The notes under the pieces were generated by a model that was not told the DNA's origin, ran no database searches, and was given only the letters and a program-made list of their open reading frames with translations. DNA of 38,034 nucleotides from Amnibacterium sp. (GTDB lineage: Bacteria > Actinomycetota > Actinomycetes > Actinomycetales > Microbacteriaceae). Shown piece after piece: positions 8,102 to 15,367 of this stretch (the first letter of the stretch is position 1; every line of letters starts with the position of its first letter). The position numbers were made by a program, and so were the translations under genes. Location of the stretch: NCBI RefSeq assembly GCF_025463795.1, contig NZ_JAODBE010000058.1:1-38034 (forward strand). Direction: 5' to 3'.

Positions 8102-8746
8102 TCAGGCGCGGGGGAAGACGGGCAGGACGACGCGCTTGTACGTGCTGTTGAGCACGCCCGCGAACGAGGTGTACCAGGCGAGCAGCGCGGTGATGATCCC
8201 GAGCCACCCGCCGAGGCGCGTCAGCCCCTCCGCCTCCGCGGCAGCGCCGAAGCCGAGGGCGAGGAACGTGAGGGTCAGGAACGCGAACACCGCGATGAGC
8301 GCCCCGTTCGTCCGCAGGGCCGCGACGGTCATGTAGAGCGTGAAGATGCCGAACGCGATGAGGAAGATGCCCACGCCTCCGGGACCGGCGGCCTTGTCGC
8401 CGCCGGTCGACGCCAGGTACCAGAACGCGAGCCAGAAGCCGCCGTACGTGCAGAACGCGGTGGCGCCGAACGTGTTCTTGTTCGCGAACTCCCAGATGCC
8501 CGCGATGATCTGGCCGAGACCGCCGTAGAACGCGGCGAGGCCGAGCACGGCGATGCCCGCGGTCGGGATGATGCCGGCGTTCGCGAAGCTCAGCACGAAG
8601 GTGGTGAGCGCGAACGCGGCGAGCCCGAGCGGACCCGGATCGGCGAACGGCGCGACGGCCGGGACGGCGTTGTCGCCCGGCGCCCCCTGCGGGATCACCG
8701 ACGCGCTGCCGCTGCGGCTGGTGGGACGGGACGTGGCCTTCGCCAT
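8102..8746 (-). CDS. Acetate uptake transporter, GPR1/FUN34/SatP family
   Basis: A 214-residue protein with six predicted membrane helices after a polar N-terminal tail of about 35 residues. The family signature before helix 1, usually N-P-x-P-[LFAV]-G-L, here reads DPGPLGLAAFALTTFVLSFANAG (Asp for Asn, Gly at the variable position). The remaining helices (PTAGIAVLGLAAFYGGLGQIIAG, TAFCTYGGFWLAFWYL and the FLIAFGIFTLYMTVAALRTN segment) fit SatP/YaaH acetate-proton channels. RBS AAGGAG lies upstream of the ATG. First gene of the satP-acs unit. A G/C-rich hairpin (GGGGG-8 nt-CCCCC in the mRNA) lies just before the RBS. Confidence 0.9.
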   Translation of the reverse strand: MAKATSRPTSRSGSASVIPQGAPGDNAVPAVAPFADPGPLGLAAFALTTFVLSFANAGIIPTAGIAVLGLAAFYGGLGQIIAGIWEFANKNTFGATAFCTYGGFWLAFWYLASTGGDKAAGPGGVGIFLIAFGIFTLYMTVAALRTNGALIAVFAFLTLTFLALGFGAAAEAEGLTRLGGWLGIITALLAWYTSFAGVLNSTYKRVVLPVFPRA

Positions 8747-8870
8747 GATGTCTCCTTCGACCCGGGGGGCTCCATCACCCCCTCTGCGAGCCGGAGCATA
8801 CGCCGGGAGTTCGTGGTGGTCCTCAGCAGATCCTGCGCTGACCTGCGCTTCCCTCCGGTCGCGAGGACCG

Positions 8871-9812
8871 TCATGCGGCGGCCGCCGAGGCGCTGCCGAC
8901 GGCCGCGAGGGCGCGGTTCGCCGAGCCCCCGAGACCCCAGGTCGAGGCGAGCCGCAGGAGCTCCTCCGCGCCGCCGTCGGGCAGCGCGATCTCGGCGTCG
9001 AAGGGCGGCAGGTCCAGGTCGCGAGCGACGGCGACGACGGGCCGGGCACGCTCGAGGTACTCCGCCCCCTCGCGCAGCTTCGACCGGATGCTCGCGGACA
9101 GGGCGACCGACGGATCCGCGGCCGCGGCGAGCAGCGCGTCGAGGTCCCCGAACTCGGCGAGCAGGCGTGCGGCCGTCTTCTCGCCGATGCCGCCGACGCC
9201 CGGCAGCCCGTCCGACGCGTCCCCGCGGAGGGCGGCGTAGTCGGCGTACTGCGCTGCCGACACCCCGTACTTCTCCCGGAGCACGGCGTCCGTGAGGATC
9301 TCCAGCTTGTTCATCCCGCGCACCGTCGACAGCACGCGGACGTCGCGGGCGTCGTCGATCACCTGGAAGAGGTCGCGGTCCCCGGTGACGACGTCGACGG
9401 GGCCTGCGGCGGTCGCGGCGAGGGTGCCGATCACGTCGTCCGCCTCGTAGCCGGCCTTGCCGACGGCCGGGATGCCGAGCGCGGTGAGGGTGTCGACGAT
9501 GAGCGGGATCTGCGCGGTGAGGGTGGGCGGCACGACCTCGACGACGGAGCCGTCCGGACGCGCGCCCGCGACCCGGTGGGCCTTGTAGCTCGGCACGAGG
9601 TCGACCCGCCACTGCGGCCGCCAGTCGTCGTCCCAGCACGCCACGAGGAAGCGGGGCCGGAACTCCGTGACGAGCCGGGCGATCATGTCGAGCAGGCCGC
9701 GCACGGCGTTCACGGGCGTGCCGTCCGGCGCCGTGATCGTCTCCGGCAGGCCGTGGAACGCCCGGAAGTAGAGCGCCGCGGTGTCGAGCAGCATCAGTCG
9801 GTCGTCGCTCAT
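8871..9812 (-). CDS. 5'-3' exonuclease (PIN/H3TH, PolA N-terminal-like)
   Basis: A 313-residue stand-alone version of the 5' nuclease domain of DNA polymerase I. LMLLDTAALYFRAFHG opens the PIN domain. The acidic metal-site segments are CWDDDW, YEADDVIGTLA and VTGDRDLFQVID. The helix-hairpin-helix is GLPGVGGIGEKTA, followed by the AARLLAEFG helix. No polymerase domain follows. Such proteins act on flaps and RNA primers alongside PolA. I chose ATG 9810-9812 because MSDDRLMLLDTAA starts right at the fold; the frame is open upstream but crosses the divergent gene's promoter. Confidence 0.9.
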   Translation of the reverse strand: MSDDRLMLLDTAALYFRAFHGLPETITAPDGTPVNAVRGLLDMIARLVTEFRPRFLVACWDDDWRPQWRVDLVPSYKAHRVAGARPDGSVVEVVPPTLTAQIPLIVDTLTALGIPAVGKAGYEADDVIGTLAATAAGPVDVVTGDRDLFQVIDDARDVRVLSTVRGMNKLEILTDAVLREKYGVSAAQYADYAALRGDASDGLPGVGGIGEKTAARLLAEFGDLDALLAAAADPSVALSASIRSKLREGAEYLERARPVVAVARDLDLPPFDAEIALPDGGAEELLRLASTWGLGGSANRALAAVGSASAAAA

Positions 9813-9878
9813 GGGGTCAGTGTGCCGTGGACGGCGCCCCCATGCATCCCGCGCCCGTGCCCGCGCCTCGAGGCCGAG

Positions 9879-9884
9879 TACGGT
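9879..9884 (+). promoter_or_regulatory. Candidate -10 box for the ABM-domain gene
   Basis: TACGGT fits TANNNT. It leaves a short leader of about 20 nt containing GGAGGGA before the ATG at 9910. The -35 is not recognisable. Confidence 0.35.
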
Positions 9885-9909
9885 CGCTCCCGAGCGGAGG
9901 GACGGATCG

Positions 9910-10260
9910 ATGGGCGGACTGCTCGGCATCGCGCACTTCACCTTCCACGAAGGGCGGGTGGACGAGTTCAAGCGGCTCTCCCGGCAGTGCATGGCGATCG
10001 TGCAGGAGCGGGACATCGGCACGCTGCGGTACGAGATCTTCCTGAACTCGAACGAGTCCGCTGCGGTGGTCGTCGAGGAGTACGTGGACCTCGCGGCGCT
10101 GGAGGCGCATTCGGCGCACATCGGCGACCAGCTGTCCGCCTCGATCCTCGCCACGGGCACCGTGCACGGCGAGATCCTGGGCGACCTGGACGGCGACGTC
10201 CGCGCAAGGTTCGAGGGCGGTCCCGTGGCGCCGTTCGCGCCGTTCCCGGCCCGGCAGTAG
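9910..10260 (+). CDS. Antibiotic biosynthesis monooxygenase (ABM)-domain protein
   Basis: A 116-residue ferredoxin-like ABM/quinol monooxygenase fold. GIAHFTFHEGRVDEFKRLSRQCM is the first strand and helix, followed by GTLRYEIFLNSNESAAVVVEEYVD and LEAHSAHIGDQL, the E-x-Y...D...H pattern shared by YgiN-type proteins. These are often cofactor-free oxygenases or stress proteins acting on quinols or aromatic compounds. The C-terminal tail is Pro-rich. I chose ATG 9910 because of the RBS GGAGGGA at 9896-9902 and because the fold begins there; the longer frame would run into the divergent exonuclease gene. Confidence 0.82.
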   Translation: MGGLLGIAHFTFHEGRVDEFKRLSRQCMAIVQERDIGTLRYEIFLNSNESAAVVVEEYVDLAALEAHSAHIGDQLSASILATGTVHGEILGDLDGDVRARFEGGPVAPFAPFPARQ

Positions 10261-10276
10261 CCCCGACGATCCGGGG
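10261..10276. terminator. Weak hairpin between convergent ABM and GPP34 genes
   Basis: CCCCG and CGGGG pair around a 6-nt loop directly after the ABM gene stop, in a 32-bp convergent gap. It is only five base pairs long, so this is a candidate terminator. Confidence 0.3.
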
Positions 10277-10292
10277 ACGACCACCGGCGCGG

Positions 10293-10973
10293 TCAGCCGA
10301 CCACGGACGTCGCCGCTGCGCTCGCGGCGATCGCCGCGGTGGTGGCGGCCGCCGCGCTCCGGACGGCGCTGCGAACCGCCTCCGACGCCCAGTCGCCGTC
10401 GGCGATCCGGCTCGCCCGCCGCTTCGCTGCGCGCGCCTCCTCGCCGCGCACCCCGACGACGGCCGGGATCCGGTCGAGTGCACCCAGGATCCCGGCGAGC
10501 ACGGCGGTCCTCGGGTCCGGGGTGCGATCGCCCAGCAGCGCGCCCCGCAGCGCCTCGCGCACCTCGGACTCGTGCGCCGCGTTCCCCGCCGGCCAGCGCG
10601 TGCGCGGGAAGAGCCCGAGCACGACGTCGTCCCTCCGCTCGAGGACGCCCTCGTCGGCGAGACGCTGTGCGAGCCGGTCGCGCAGCCCCTTCCCGATCCG
10701 ATTCGCGAGGTCGCCCACCGCCCGCGGCTTCTCGGCGGCGAGCGTCAGCGCGTCGGCGAGCACCGGGTCGGACACCGCTCCGCTCGCGACCGCGACCCTC
10801 GCCGCATGCCACCGCGACGCAGGTTCGTCGATCCGCACCGCCCCGTCGAGCGCGAGCTGCGCGAGGACGGCCGCCCCGAGGGGCACGCGCAGATCGATCG
10901 ACACGCCGCGAACGGTTCCGCGCTCGTCATCGAGCAGGAGCAGCAGCAGGTCCTCCGCGAGCAGGAACGCCAT
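10293..10973 (-). CDS. GPP34 family (Golgi phosphoprotein 3-like) protein
   Basis: A 226-residue, mostly helical protein. The start MAFLLAEDLLLLLLDDERGTV is the hallmark opening of bacterial GPP34 proteins (LaEelLLLlldd..G). LGAAVLAQLALDGAV and the basic ADRLAQRLADEGVL-like segment (RDRLAQRLADEGVLERR) follow. Eukaryotic GOLPH3 binds phosphatidylinositol-4-phosphate on Golgi membranes; the role of actinobacterial members is unsettled and I infer only a possible peripheral membrane association. The last 40 residues are Ala/Ser-rich. It lies 75 bp downstream of the tRNA-Gln gene on the same strand. Confidence 0.85.
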   Translation of the reverse strand: MAFLLAEDLLLLLLDDERGTVRGVSIDLRVPLGAAVLAQLALDGAVRIDEPASRWHAARVAVASGAVSDPVLADALTLAAEKPRAVGDLANRIGKGLRDRLAQRLADEGVLERRDDVVLGLFPRTRWPAGNAAHESEVREALRGALLGDRTPDPRTAVLAGILGALDRIPAVVGVRGEEARAAKRRASRIADGDWASEAVRSAVRSAAAATTAAIAASAAATSVVG

Positions 10974-11048
10974 GCGTCGATCCTGCGCGATCGACGGCGG
11001 ACGCGCCAGGTCGGCACCCGCGGAGGCGGGTCAGACGAGGCGATCGAG

Positions 11049-11120
11049 CTGGGGTACCTGGACTCGAACCAAGAACAACTGAACCAGAATCAGCCGTGTT
11101 GCCAATTACACCATACCCCA
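11049..11120 (-). tRNA. tRNA-Gln (anticodon CUG)
   Basis: A 72-nt cloverleaf on the - strand. The 7-bp acceptor stem is TGGGGTA/TACCCCA with discriminator G. The D arm is GTGT-AATTGGCA-ACAC. The anticodon stem GCTGA/TCAGT encloses the loop TTCTGGT, giving anticodon CTG. The T arm is CTTGG-TTCGAGT-CCAGG. CCA is not encoded. The G discriminator and weak first acceptor pair are usual for tRNA-Gln. Confidence 0.95.
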
Positions 11121-11168
11121 ATGCGCCGGCCGGAGACCTGGCGCTGGCGGCCCGGAGGCCGGTCAGAG

Positions 11169-11174
11169 ACTCTA
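11169..11174 (-). promoter_or_regulatory. Possible -10 box for tRNA-Gln
   Basis: Read on the - strand this is TAGAGT, a TANNNT-type -10, about 48 bp upstream of the mature tRNA 5' end. No clear -35 is present. Confidence 0.25.
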
Positions 11175-11208
11175 CCAGTCGTCGGCCCCACTTCTCCTCC
11201 GGACGACG

Positions 11209-11235
11209 TGTCGATCCGGGACGCGCTCGATCGTC
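11209..11235 (+). promoter_or_regulatory. ECF42-type promoter upstream of the DGPF-sigma operon
   Basis: TGTCGA (11209-11214) is followed after exactly 17 bases by CGTC (11232-11235). From memory of the ECF42 literature, the group recognises TGTCGA at -35 and a CGA/TC-type -10. The site lies 50-76 bp upstream of the DGPF gene start, where an autoregulated ECF promoter would be expected. The leader would be about 40 nt and contains the RBS GAGGAGGA. Confidence 0.65.
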
Positions 11236-11284
11236 CTTCCGGTGAGAGGGTCGGATCCACCGGCCCCGGAACGAGGAGGACCCC

Positions 11285-11659
11285 GTGCGCTACACATTGC
11301 TGCTGCACTACCCCGAGGCGAGCGAGGAGGAGATCGGCCGCGAGGCGATCGAGGCCGGGATGGCGGCGTTCCGCGCGTACGCCGACTCGCTCGACGCAGC
11401 CGGCGTGCTGCGGAGCGCCGAGGTGCTGCAGCCGTCGTCGGCCTCGACGACCGTGCGGCTGCGTGACGGCGAGCTGGCGATCCAGGACGGGCCGTTCGCG
11501 GACACGAAGGAGCAGCTCGGCGGCACCTTCGTCGTCGACGTGCCCGACCTGGACGCGGCGCTCGACTGGGCCGGGCGCGCGCCGAGCGTGTCGTGGGGCG
11601 CCGTCGAGGTGCGGCCCTGCGCCGTGCGCTACATCGACGGGGCGTGGCAGCCGGCATGA
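11285..11659 (+). CDS. DGPF-domain (YCII-related) protein
   Basis: A 124-residue dimeric-ferredoxin-fold protein of the YCII-related/DGPF family. MRYTLLLHYPE is the first strand. IQDGPFADTKEQLGG contains the diagnostic DGPF (68-71) and TKEQLGG, and VEVRPC lies near the end. The GTG start has the RBS GAGGAGGA seven bases upstream. The stop overlaps the ATG of the sigma factor gene (ATGA). DGPF proteins are the conserved genomic partners of ECF42 sigma factors; their biochemical function is not known. Confidence 0.9.
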   Translation: MRYTLLLHYPEASEEEIGREAIEAGMAAFRAYADSLDAAGVLRSAEVLQPSSASTTVRLRDGELAIQDGPFADTKEQLGGTFVVDVPDLDAALDWAGRAPSVSWGAVEVRPCAVRYIDGAWQPA

Positions 11660-12816
11660 CGCCGGCCGAGGCGGTGGCCGCGGCGGCGCGGCGCTCCTAC
11701 GGGCGCCTCGTCGCCGCCCTCGCTGCGCCCACCCGCGACCTCGCCCTCGCGGAGGACGCGCTGTCCTTCGCGTTCCAGCGGGCCCTCGAGACCTGGCCGC
11801 GGACCGGGGTGCCGGAGCAGCCCGAGGGGTGGCTCCTCACGGTGGGCCGGCGCCGGACGCTCGACGTGCTGCGCTCCGCGGCGACCCGCACGGCGGCGCC
11901 GCTCGAGGAGGCGGACCTCGCCCGGACGGAGGACCCGTCGGATCCGTTCCCCGACCGGCTGCTCGCTCTGCTCTTCGTGTGCGCGCATCCGGCGATCGAC
12001 GCGGGCGTGCGGACGCCGCTGATGCTGCAGACCGTGCTCGGGGTGGAGGCGAAGGCGATCGCGGCGGCCTTCGCCGTCCCGGCGCCGGCGATGGCGCAGC
12101 GCCTCGTGCGGGCGAAGCGACGCATCCGGGACGCCGGCATCCGGTTCGAGGTGCCGGACCGGGATCGGTGGGCCGACCGGCTGCCTCCGGTGCTGGAGGC
12201 CGTCTACGGCGCCTACGCGATCGGGCGCGCGGCATCCGACCTGCGGGGCGAGGCCGTGCATCTCGCCGCGCTGCTCGCGGATCTCGTGCCCGACGAGCCG
12301 GAGGTGCTCGGCCTCGCGGCGCTCGTGCACCTCGCGGCGGCGCGGGAACCCGACAGGGCGCCACTCCCCCTCGACGAGCAGGATCCTGCCACCTGGGATC
12401 GTGCACTCCTCGACCGCGGCGAGGTGCTCCTGCAGCGCGCCGCCGCGTTCGGACGGCCGGGCCGCTTCCAGCTCGAGGCGGCGATCCAGTCGGCGCACGA
12501 CGCGCGGGCCGTCACCGGCATCGTCGACCGCGAGGCGGTGCGCCGGCTCTACGCCGCGCTGGTGCGGACCGCCCCCACGCTGGGCGCGCAGGTCGCGCAC
12601 GCCGTCGCTGCCGCCCGTGTGGACGGCCCGGACGCCGGGCTCGCCCTGCTCGACGTCGTGGAGGGCGCGGAGCGGTTCCAGCCCTTCTGGGCGGCACGCG
12701 CCGCCCTGCTGGTCGACGCGGGCCGGACCGGCGAGGCGAGGGCGGCCGCCGAACGCGCCGCGGCGCTGACCGACGAGCCGGCCGCCCTGGCCAGACTCGC
12801 CGCGCTCGTCCGCTAG
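11656..12816 (+). CDS. ECF42-type RNA polymerase sigma factor with C-terminal DUF6596/TPR-like extension
   Basis: A 386-residue protein. Region sigma-2 (about 10-75) includes DLALAEDALSFAFQRALETWP and the PEGWLLTVGRRRTLDVLR helix. Sigma-4 (about 105-160) includes TPLMLQTVLGVEAKAIAAAF and MAQRLVRAKRRIRDAG. The remaining 220 residues are a helical extension (EAVYGAYAIGRA..., LHLAALLADLVPDEPEVLGLAALVHLAAAR) typical of the ECF42 group, which has no anti-sigma factor gene; the extension is thought to regulate the sigma factor. The ATG overlaps the DGPF stop. The TAG stop shares CTAG with the stop of the convergent cytochrome b-like gene. Inputs and regulon are unknown. Confidence 0.92.
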   Translation: MTPAEAVAAAARRSYGRLVAALAAPTRDLALAEDALSFAFQRALETWPRTGVPEQPEGWLLTVGRRRTLDVLRSAATRTAAPLEEADLARTEDPSDPFPDRLLALLFVCAHPAIDAGVRTPLMLQTVLGVEAKAIAAAFAVPAPAMAQRLVRAKRRIRDAGIRFEVPDRDRWADRLPPVLEAVYGAYAIGRAASDLRGEAVHLAALLADLVPDEPEVLGLAALVHLAAAREPDRAPLPLDEQDPATWDRALLDRGEVLLQRAAAFGRPGRFQLEAAIQSAHDARAVTGIVDREAVRRLYAALVRTAPTLGAQVAHAVAAARVDGPDAGLALLDVVEGAERFQPFWAARAALLVDAGRTGEARAAAERAAALTDEPAALARLAALVR

Positions 12817-13772
12817 GGCCGACCCCGTGCGGGCCGCTCGAGGACGGTGCCGGTGGCGGCGGCCGCCCGGCGGACGAGCGGCGGGCGCAGCACGAGGACC
12901 GCGATCGCCGTCACCACGAGCGAGGCGGCGAACACGGCCGCGCCCGCCCAGCTCGCGTCGTCGCGCAGGGCGTAGAGGTGGTTCAGGTTGCGGACCGCGC
13001 CGGTCGCCAGCACGAGGAACACGTGCACGGCCGTGAAGGCGACGAGGAACAGCATCGTCCACCAGTGGATCCGCTTCGTCGCCCGCAGCGGCAGCACCCT
13101 GTCGAGGAAGCGCAGGCGCGCCGCGAACCCGGGCGCGAGGCGGAGACCGGTGAGCACAGCGACCGGGCCGGCGAGGAAGACCACGACGAAGTAGCTGAGC
13201 GCCTGTAGCCCGTTGTAGTCGGTCCAGCCGTCGGTCGTCGGCCAGTCGAGGGACGCGTACTGCAGCCCCGCGGAGACGGCCGCGGGCACGACGGCCCAGT
13301 CGGTCGGCACGATCCGCACCCACTGGCCGGTGACGAGCAGCAGCACGAGGAAGACGATCCCGTTCAGAGCCCAGAGCGTGTCGCCGACGTAGTGCGACCA
13401 GAGGTCGAGGGCGATGCGCACCGGCGGGTGCGCCGTGCGGATGCGCCCGTCCTTCCGGCGTGCCCAGAACATGGTGGGCCGCTCGGCCCGGTGCAGGCGC
13501 CAGCCGGAGCGCACCGTGAAGAGCAGGAAGAGAGCGTTCAGCCCGTGCTGCCAGGCGAGCCACGCGGGGAAGCCGACCGGCGCATCGGCGGGCAGGGGTG
13601 CCGCGCCCGGAACCCTGTCGACGAAGGCGGTGCCGGCCGGCGTGGCCCGCACGAGGCGGGCGAGGAGCACGACGACCACGGCGGCGATCAGCACGGCGAT
13701 CAGGGCGATCGCCCACCGGCGGGCGCCGGTGCGGCGGGCGGCGACCGGATCCGCGCCCCCGCTCGCGGTCAC
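12813..13772 (-). CDS. Cytochrome b/b6-domain integral membrane protein
   Basis: A 319-residue protein with about six membrane helices: near residues 18-40, around [66 protein letters not shown], and one after 280. Histidines inside or beside helices ([25 protein letters not shown]) are candidate haem b ligands, as in the membrane cytochrome subunits of formate dehydrogenase or thiosulfate reductase and the MsrQ/YedZ partners of molybdoenzymes. The GTG start overlaps the gltX stop (GTGA), so it is co-transcribed with gltX. Its redox partner is not adjacent; the SUOX-like molybdoenzyme 9 kb away is a speculative one. Confidence 0.75.
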   Translation of the reverse strand: MTASGGADPVAARRTGARRWAIALIAVLIAAVVVVLLARLVRATPAGTAFVDRVPGAAPLPADAPVGFPAWLAWQHGLNALFLLFTVRSGWRLHRAERPTMFWARRKDGRIRTAHPPVRIALDLWSHYVGDTLWALNGIVFLVLLLVTGQWVRIVPTDWAVVPAAVSAGLQYASLDWPTTDGWTDYNGLQALSYFVVVFLAGPVAVLTGLRLAPGFAARLRFLDRVLPLRATKRIHWWTMLFLVAFTAVHVFLVLATGAVRNLNHLYALRDDASWAGAAVFAASLVVTAIAVLVLRPPLVRRAAAATGTVLERPARGRP

Positions 13773-15274
13773 GCGAGGGTCGCGGCGAGCCGCTCGATCC
13801 GCGCCAGGGTCTCCTCGCGGCCGAGCAGGGCGAGGGACTCGAACAGCGGTGGGGAGACGCGGCGGCCCGAGGTCGCGACGCGGACCGGTCCGAATGCGAC
13901 GCGGGGCTTCAGCCCCATCCGCTCGATGAGGGCGCCTTGGAGCGCCCGCTGCACGGTCTCGACCGTCCACTCGCCGACGCCGTCGAGGGCGTCCGCCGCT
14001 GCGTCGAGCACCCCTGCGGCGTCGCCCTTCAGCGACGCGAGCGCCTCCTCCTCGACCACGAGCGCGCCCGCGGTCGTGAAGAACGAGCCGAGCAGGCCGG
14101 GCGCCTGCCCGAGCAGCTGCATCCGCTCCTGAACGAGCGGGGTGAGCTGCGCGAGCAGCTCCAGCTGGGCGGGCGTCGGGTGCTCGGGCAGCACGTCGGC
14201 GAGCTGCAGGTACGGCACCATTCGGGCAGCGAGGTCGGCGGGGTCGAGCAGGCGGATGTGGTCGCCGTTGATCGACTCGGCCTTCCTCAGGTCGAAGTGC
14301 GCGGGGTTGGGATTGACCTGCGCCGGCTCGAACGCGGCGGCCATCTGTTCGCGGCTGAAGACGTCCTGGTCGGGCGCGAGCGACCAGCCGAGCAGCGCCA
14401 GGTAGTTGAGGAGGCCCTCGGGGATGAAGCCGCGCTCGCGGTGGAGGAAGAGGTTCGACTCCGGGTCGCGCTTCGACAGCTTCTTCGTGCCGTCGCCGAG
14501 CACGAGCGGCAGGTGGCCGAAGCGCGGGATCCACTCGGCCGCACCGATGTCGATCAGCGCGTGGTACAGCGCGATCTGCCGGGGCGTCGAGGGCAGCAGG
14601 TCCTCGCCGCGGAGCACATGGGTGATCCGCATGAGGGCGTCGTCGACAGGGTTGACGAGCGTGTAGAGGGGCTGGCCGCCGGGGCGCACGAGCACGAAGT
14701 CGGGGAACGAGCCGGCCGGGAACGTGATGGGGCCGCGCACGAGGTCGTCGAAGGAGAGGTCCGTGTCGGGCACCCGGAGACGGAGTGCGGGCTGCCGGCC
14801 CTCCGCGCGGTAGCGCTCCCGGTCGGCGTCGGCGAGGTCGCGCTCCCAGTTGCCGTAGCCCTGCTGCACGGCCCGCCCCTCGGCGCGGTTGCGCGCCTCG
14901 ATCTCGTCGGCGGTGAGGTAGCTCTCGTACAGGTGCCCGGCGGCGGTGAGCCGCTCGATGACGTCGCGGTAGATGTCGCCGCGCTGCGACTGCCGGTAGG
15001 GGCCGTCGGGGCCGCCGACGTCGATCCCCTCGTCCCAGTCGAGGCCGAGCCAGGTGAGCGCCTCGACGATTTGCCCGTACGACTGCTCGCTGTCGCGGGC
15101 GGCGTCGGTGTCCTCGATGCGGAACACGAACGTGCCCCCGGTGTGGCGGGCCGTCGCCCAGTTGAACAGGGCGGTGCGCACGAGGCCGACGTGCGGCAGT
15201 CCGGTCGGCGAGGGGCAGAAGCGCACCCGGACGTCGGAGCCGGTCGCGGACGTGACGGGGTGGCGCTCGCTCAT
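13769..15274 (-). CDS. gltX: Glutamyl-tRNA synthetase
   Basis: A 501-residue class I aminoacyl-tRNA synthetase. [18 protein letters not shown] contains the HIGH motif as HVGL (28-31). [11 protein letters not shown] is the glutamate/ATP pocket, and [10 protein letters not shown] the KMSKS loop (264-269). Length is usual for bacterial GluRS. I start at ATG 15272-15274, a few bases after a good -10 (TAGACT), rather than at an in-frame ATG 36 bases upstream that would lie inside the promoter and repeat. Since the window also holds tRNA-Gln(CUG), this organism may charge tRNA-Gln by misacylation with GluRS plus GatCAB, the usual actinobacterial route; that is inference. Confidence 0.96.
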   Translation of the reverse strand: MSERHPVTSATGSDVRVRFCPSPTGLPHVGLVRTALFNWATARHTGGTFVFRIEDTDAARDSEQSYGQIVEALTWLGLDWDEGIDVGGPDGPYRQSQRGDIYRDVIERLTAAGHLYESYLTADEIEARNRAEGRAVQQGYGNWERDLADADRERYRAEGRQPALRLRVPDTDLSFDDLVRGPITFPAGSFPDFVLVRPGGQPLYTLVNPVDDALMRITHVLRGEDLLPSTPRQIALYHALIDIGAAEWIPRFGHLPLVLGDGTKKLSKRDPESNLFLHRERGFIPEGLLNYLALLGWSLAPDQDVFSREQMAAAFEPAQVNPNPAHFDLRKAESINGDHIRLLDPADLAARMVPYLQLADVLPEHPTPAQLELLAQLTPLVQERMQLLGQAPGLLGSFFTTAGALVVEEEALASLKGDAAGVLDAAADALDGVGEWTVETVQRALQGALIERMGLKPRVAFGPVRVATSGRRVSPPLFESLALLGREETLARIERLAATLA

Positions 15275-15284
15275 GGCGGAGTCA

Positions 15285-15290
15285 AGTCTA
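15285..15290 (-). promoter_or_regulatory. Candidate -10 box for gltX
   Basis: On the - strand this is TAGACT, ten bases before the gltX ATG, which implies a leader of only about 3 nt. The -35 region would fall inside the palindromic repeat at 15296-15360. Confidence 0.4.
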
Positions 15291-15295
15291 CCGAA

Positions 15296-15360
15296 GCGCA
15301 GACTTGCCACTTTCTGACCTCATCCGGCCGGTTCGAGGGCAGAAACCGGCAAGTGCGCGC
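15296..15360. repeat. Palindromic repeat, copy A
   Basis: An imperfect inverted repeat of 65 bp. The left arm begins GCGCAGACTTGCCACTTTCT and the right arm ends GGCAAGTGCGCGC. The arms agree at about 27 of 34 positions. The asymmetric centre (CCTCATCC ... GTTCGAGG) sets its orientation as forward, like copy B. It sits between the YeiH-like gene's stop and the gltX promoter, so it could act as a terminator hairpin for the upstream transcript. Confidence 0.85.
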
Positions 15361-15367
15361 TGTCGGA

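Noticed and set aside
11049-11284. tRNA-Gln as an integration site for a mobile element
   Set aside because: No integrase gene, no duplicated tRNA 3' end within the window, and both flanks are ordinary chromosomal genes.
8553-13208. Very long open frame (over 1,500 codons) on the + strand, and similar long frames opposite moaA, acs, the EEP gene and ilvC
   Set aside because: It runs antisense to, or in shifted frame across, clearly identified genes and the tRNA. Its composition is Arg/Ala/Gly/Pro-rich with no recognisable domain, as expected from GC-rich shadow frames.
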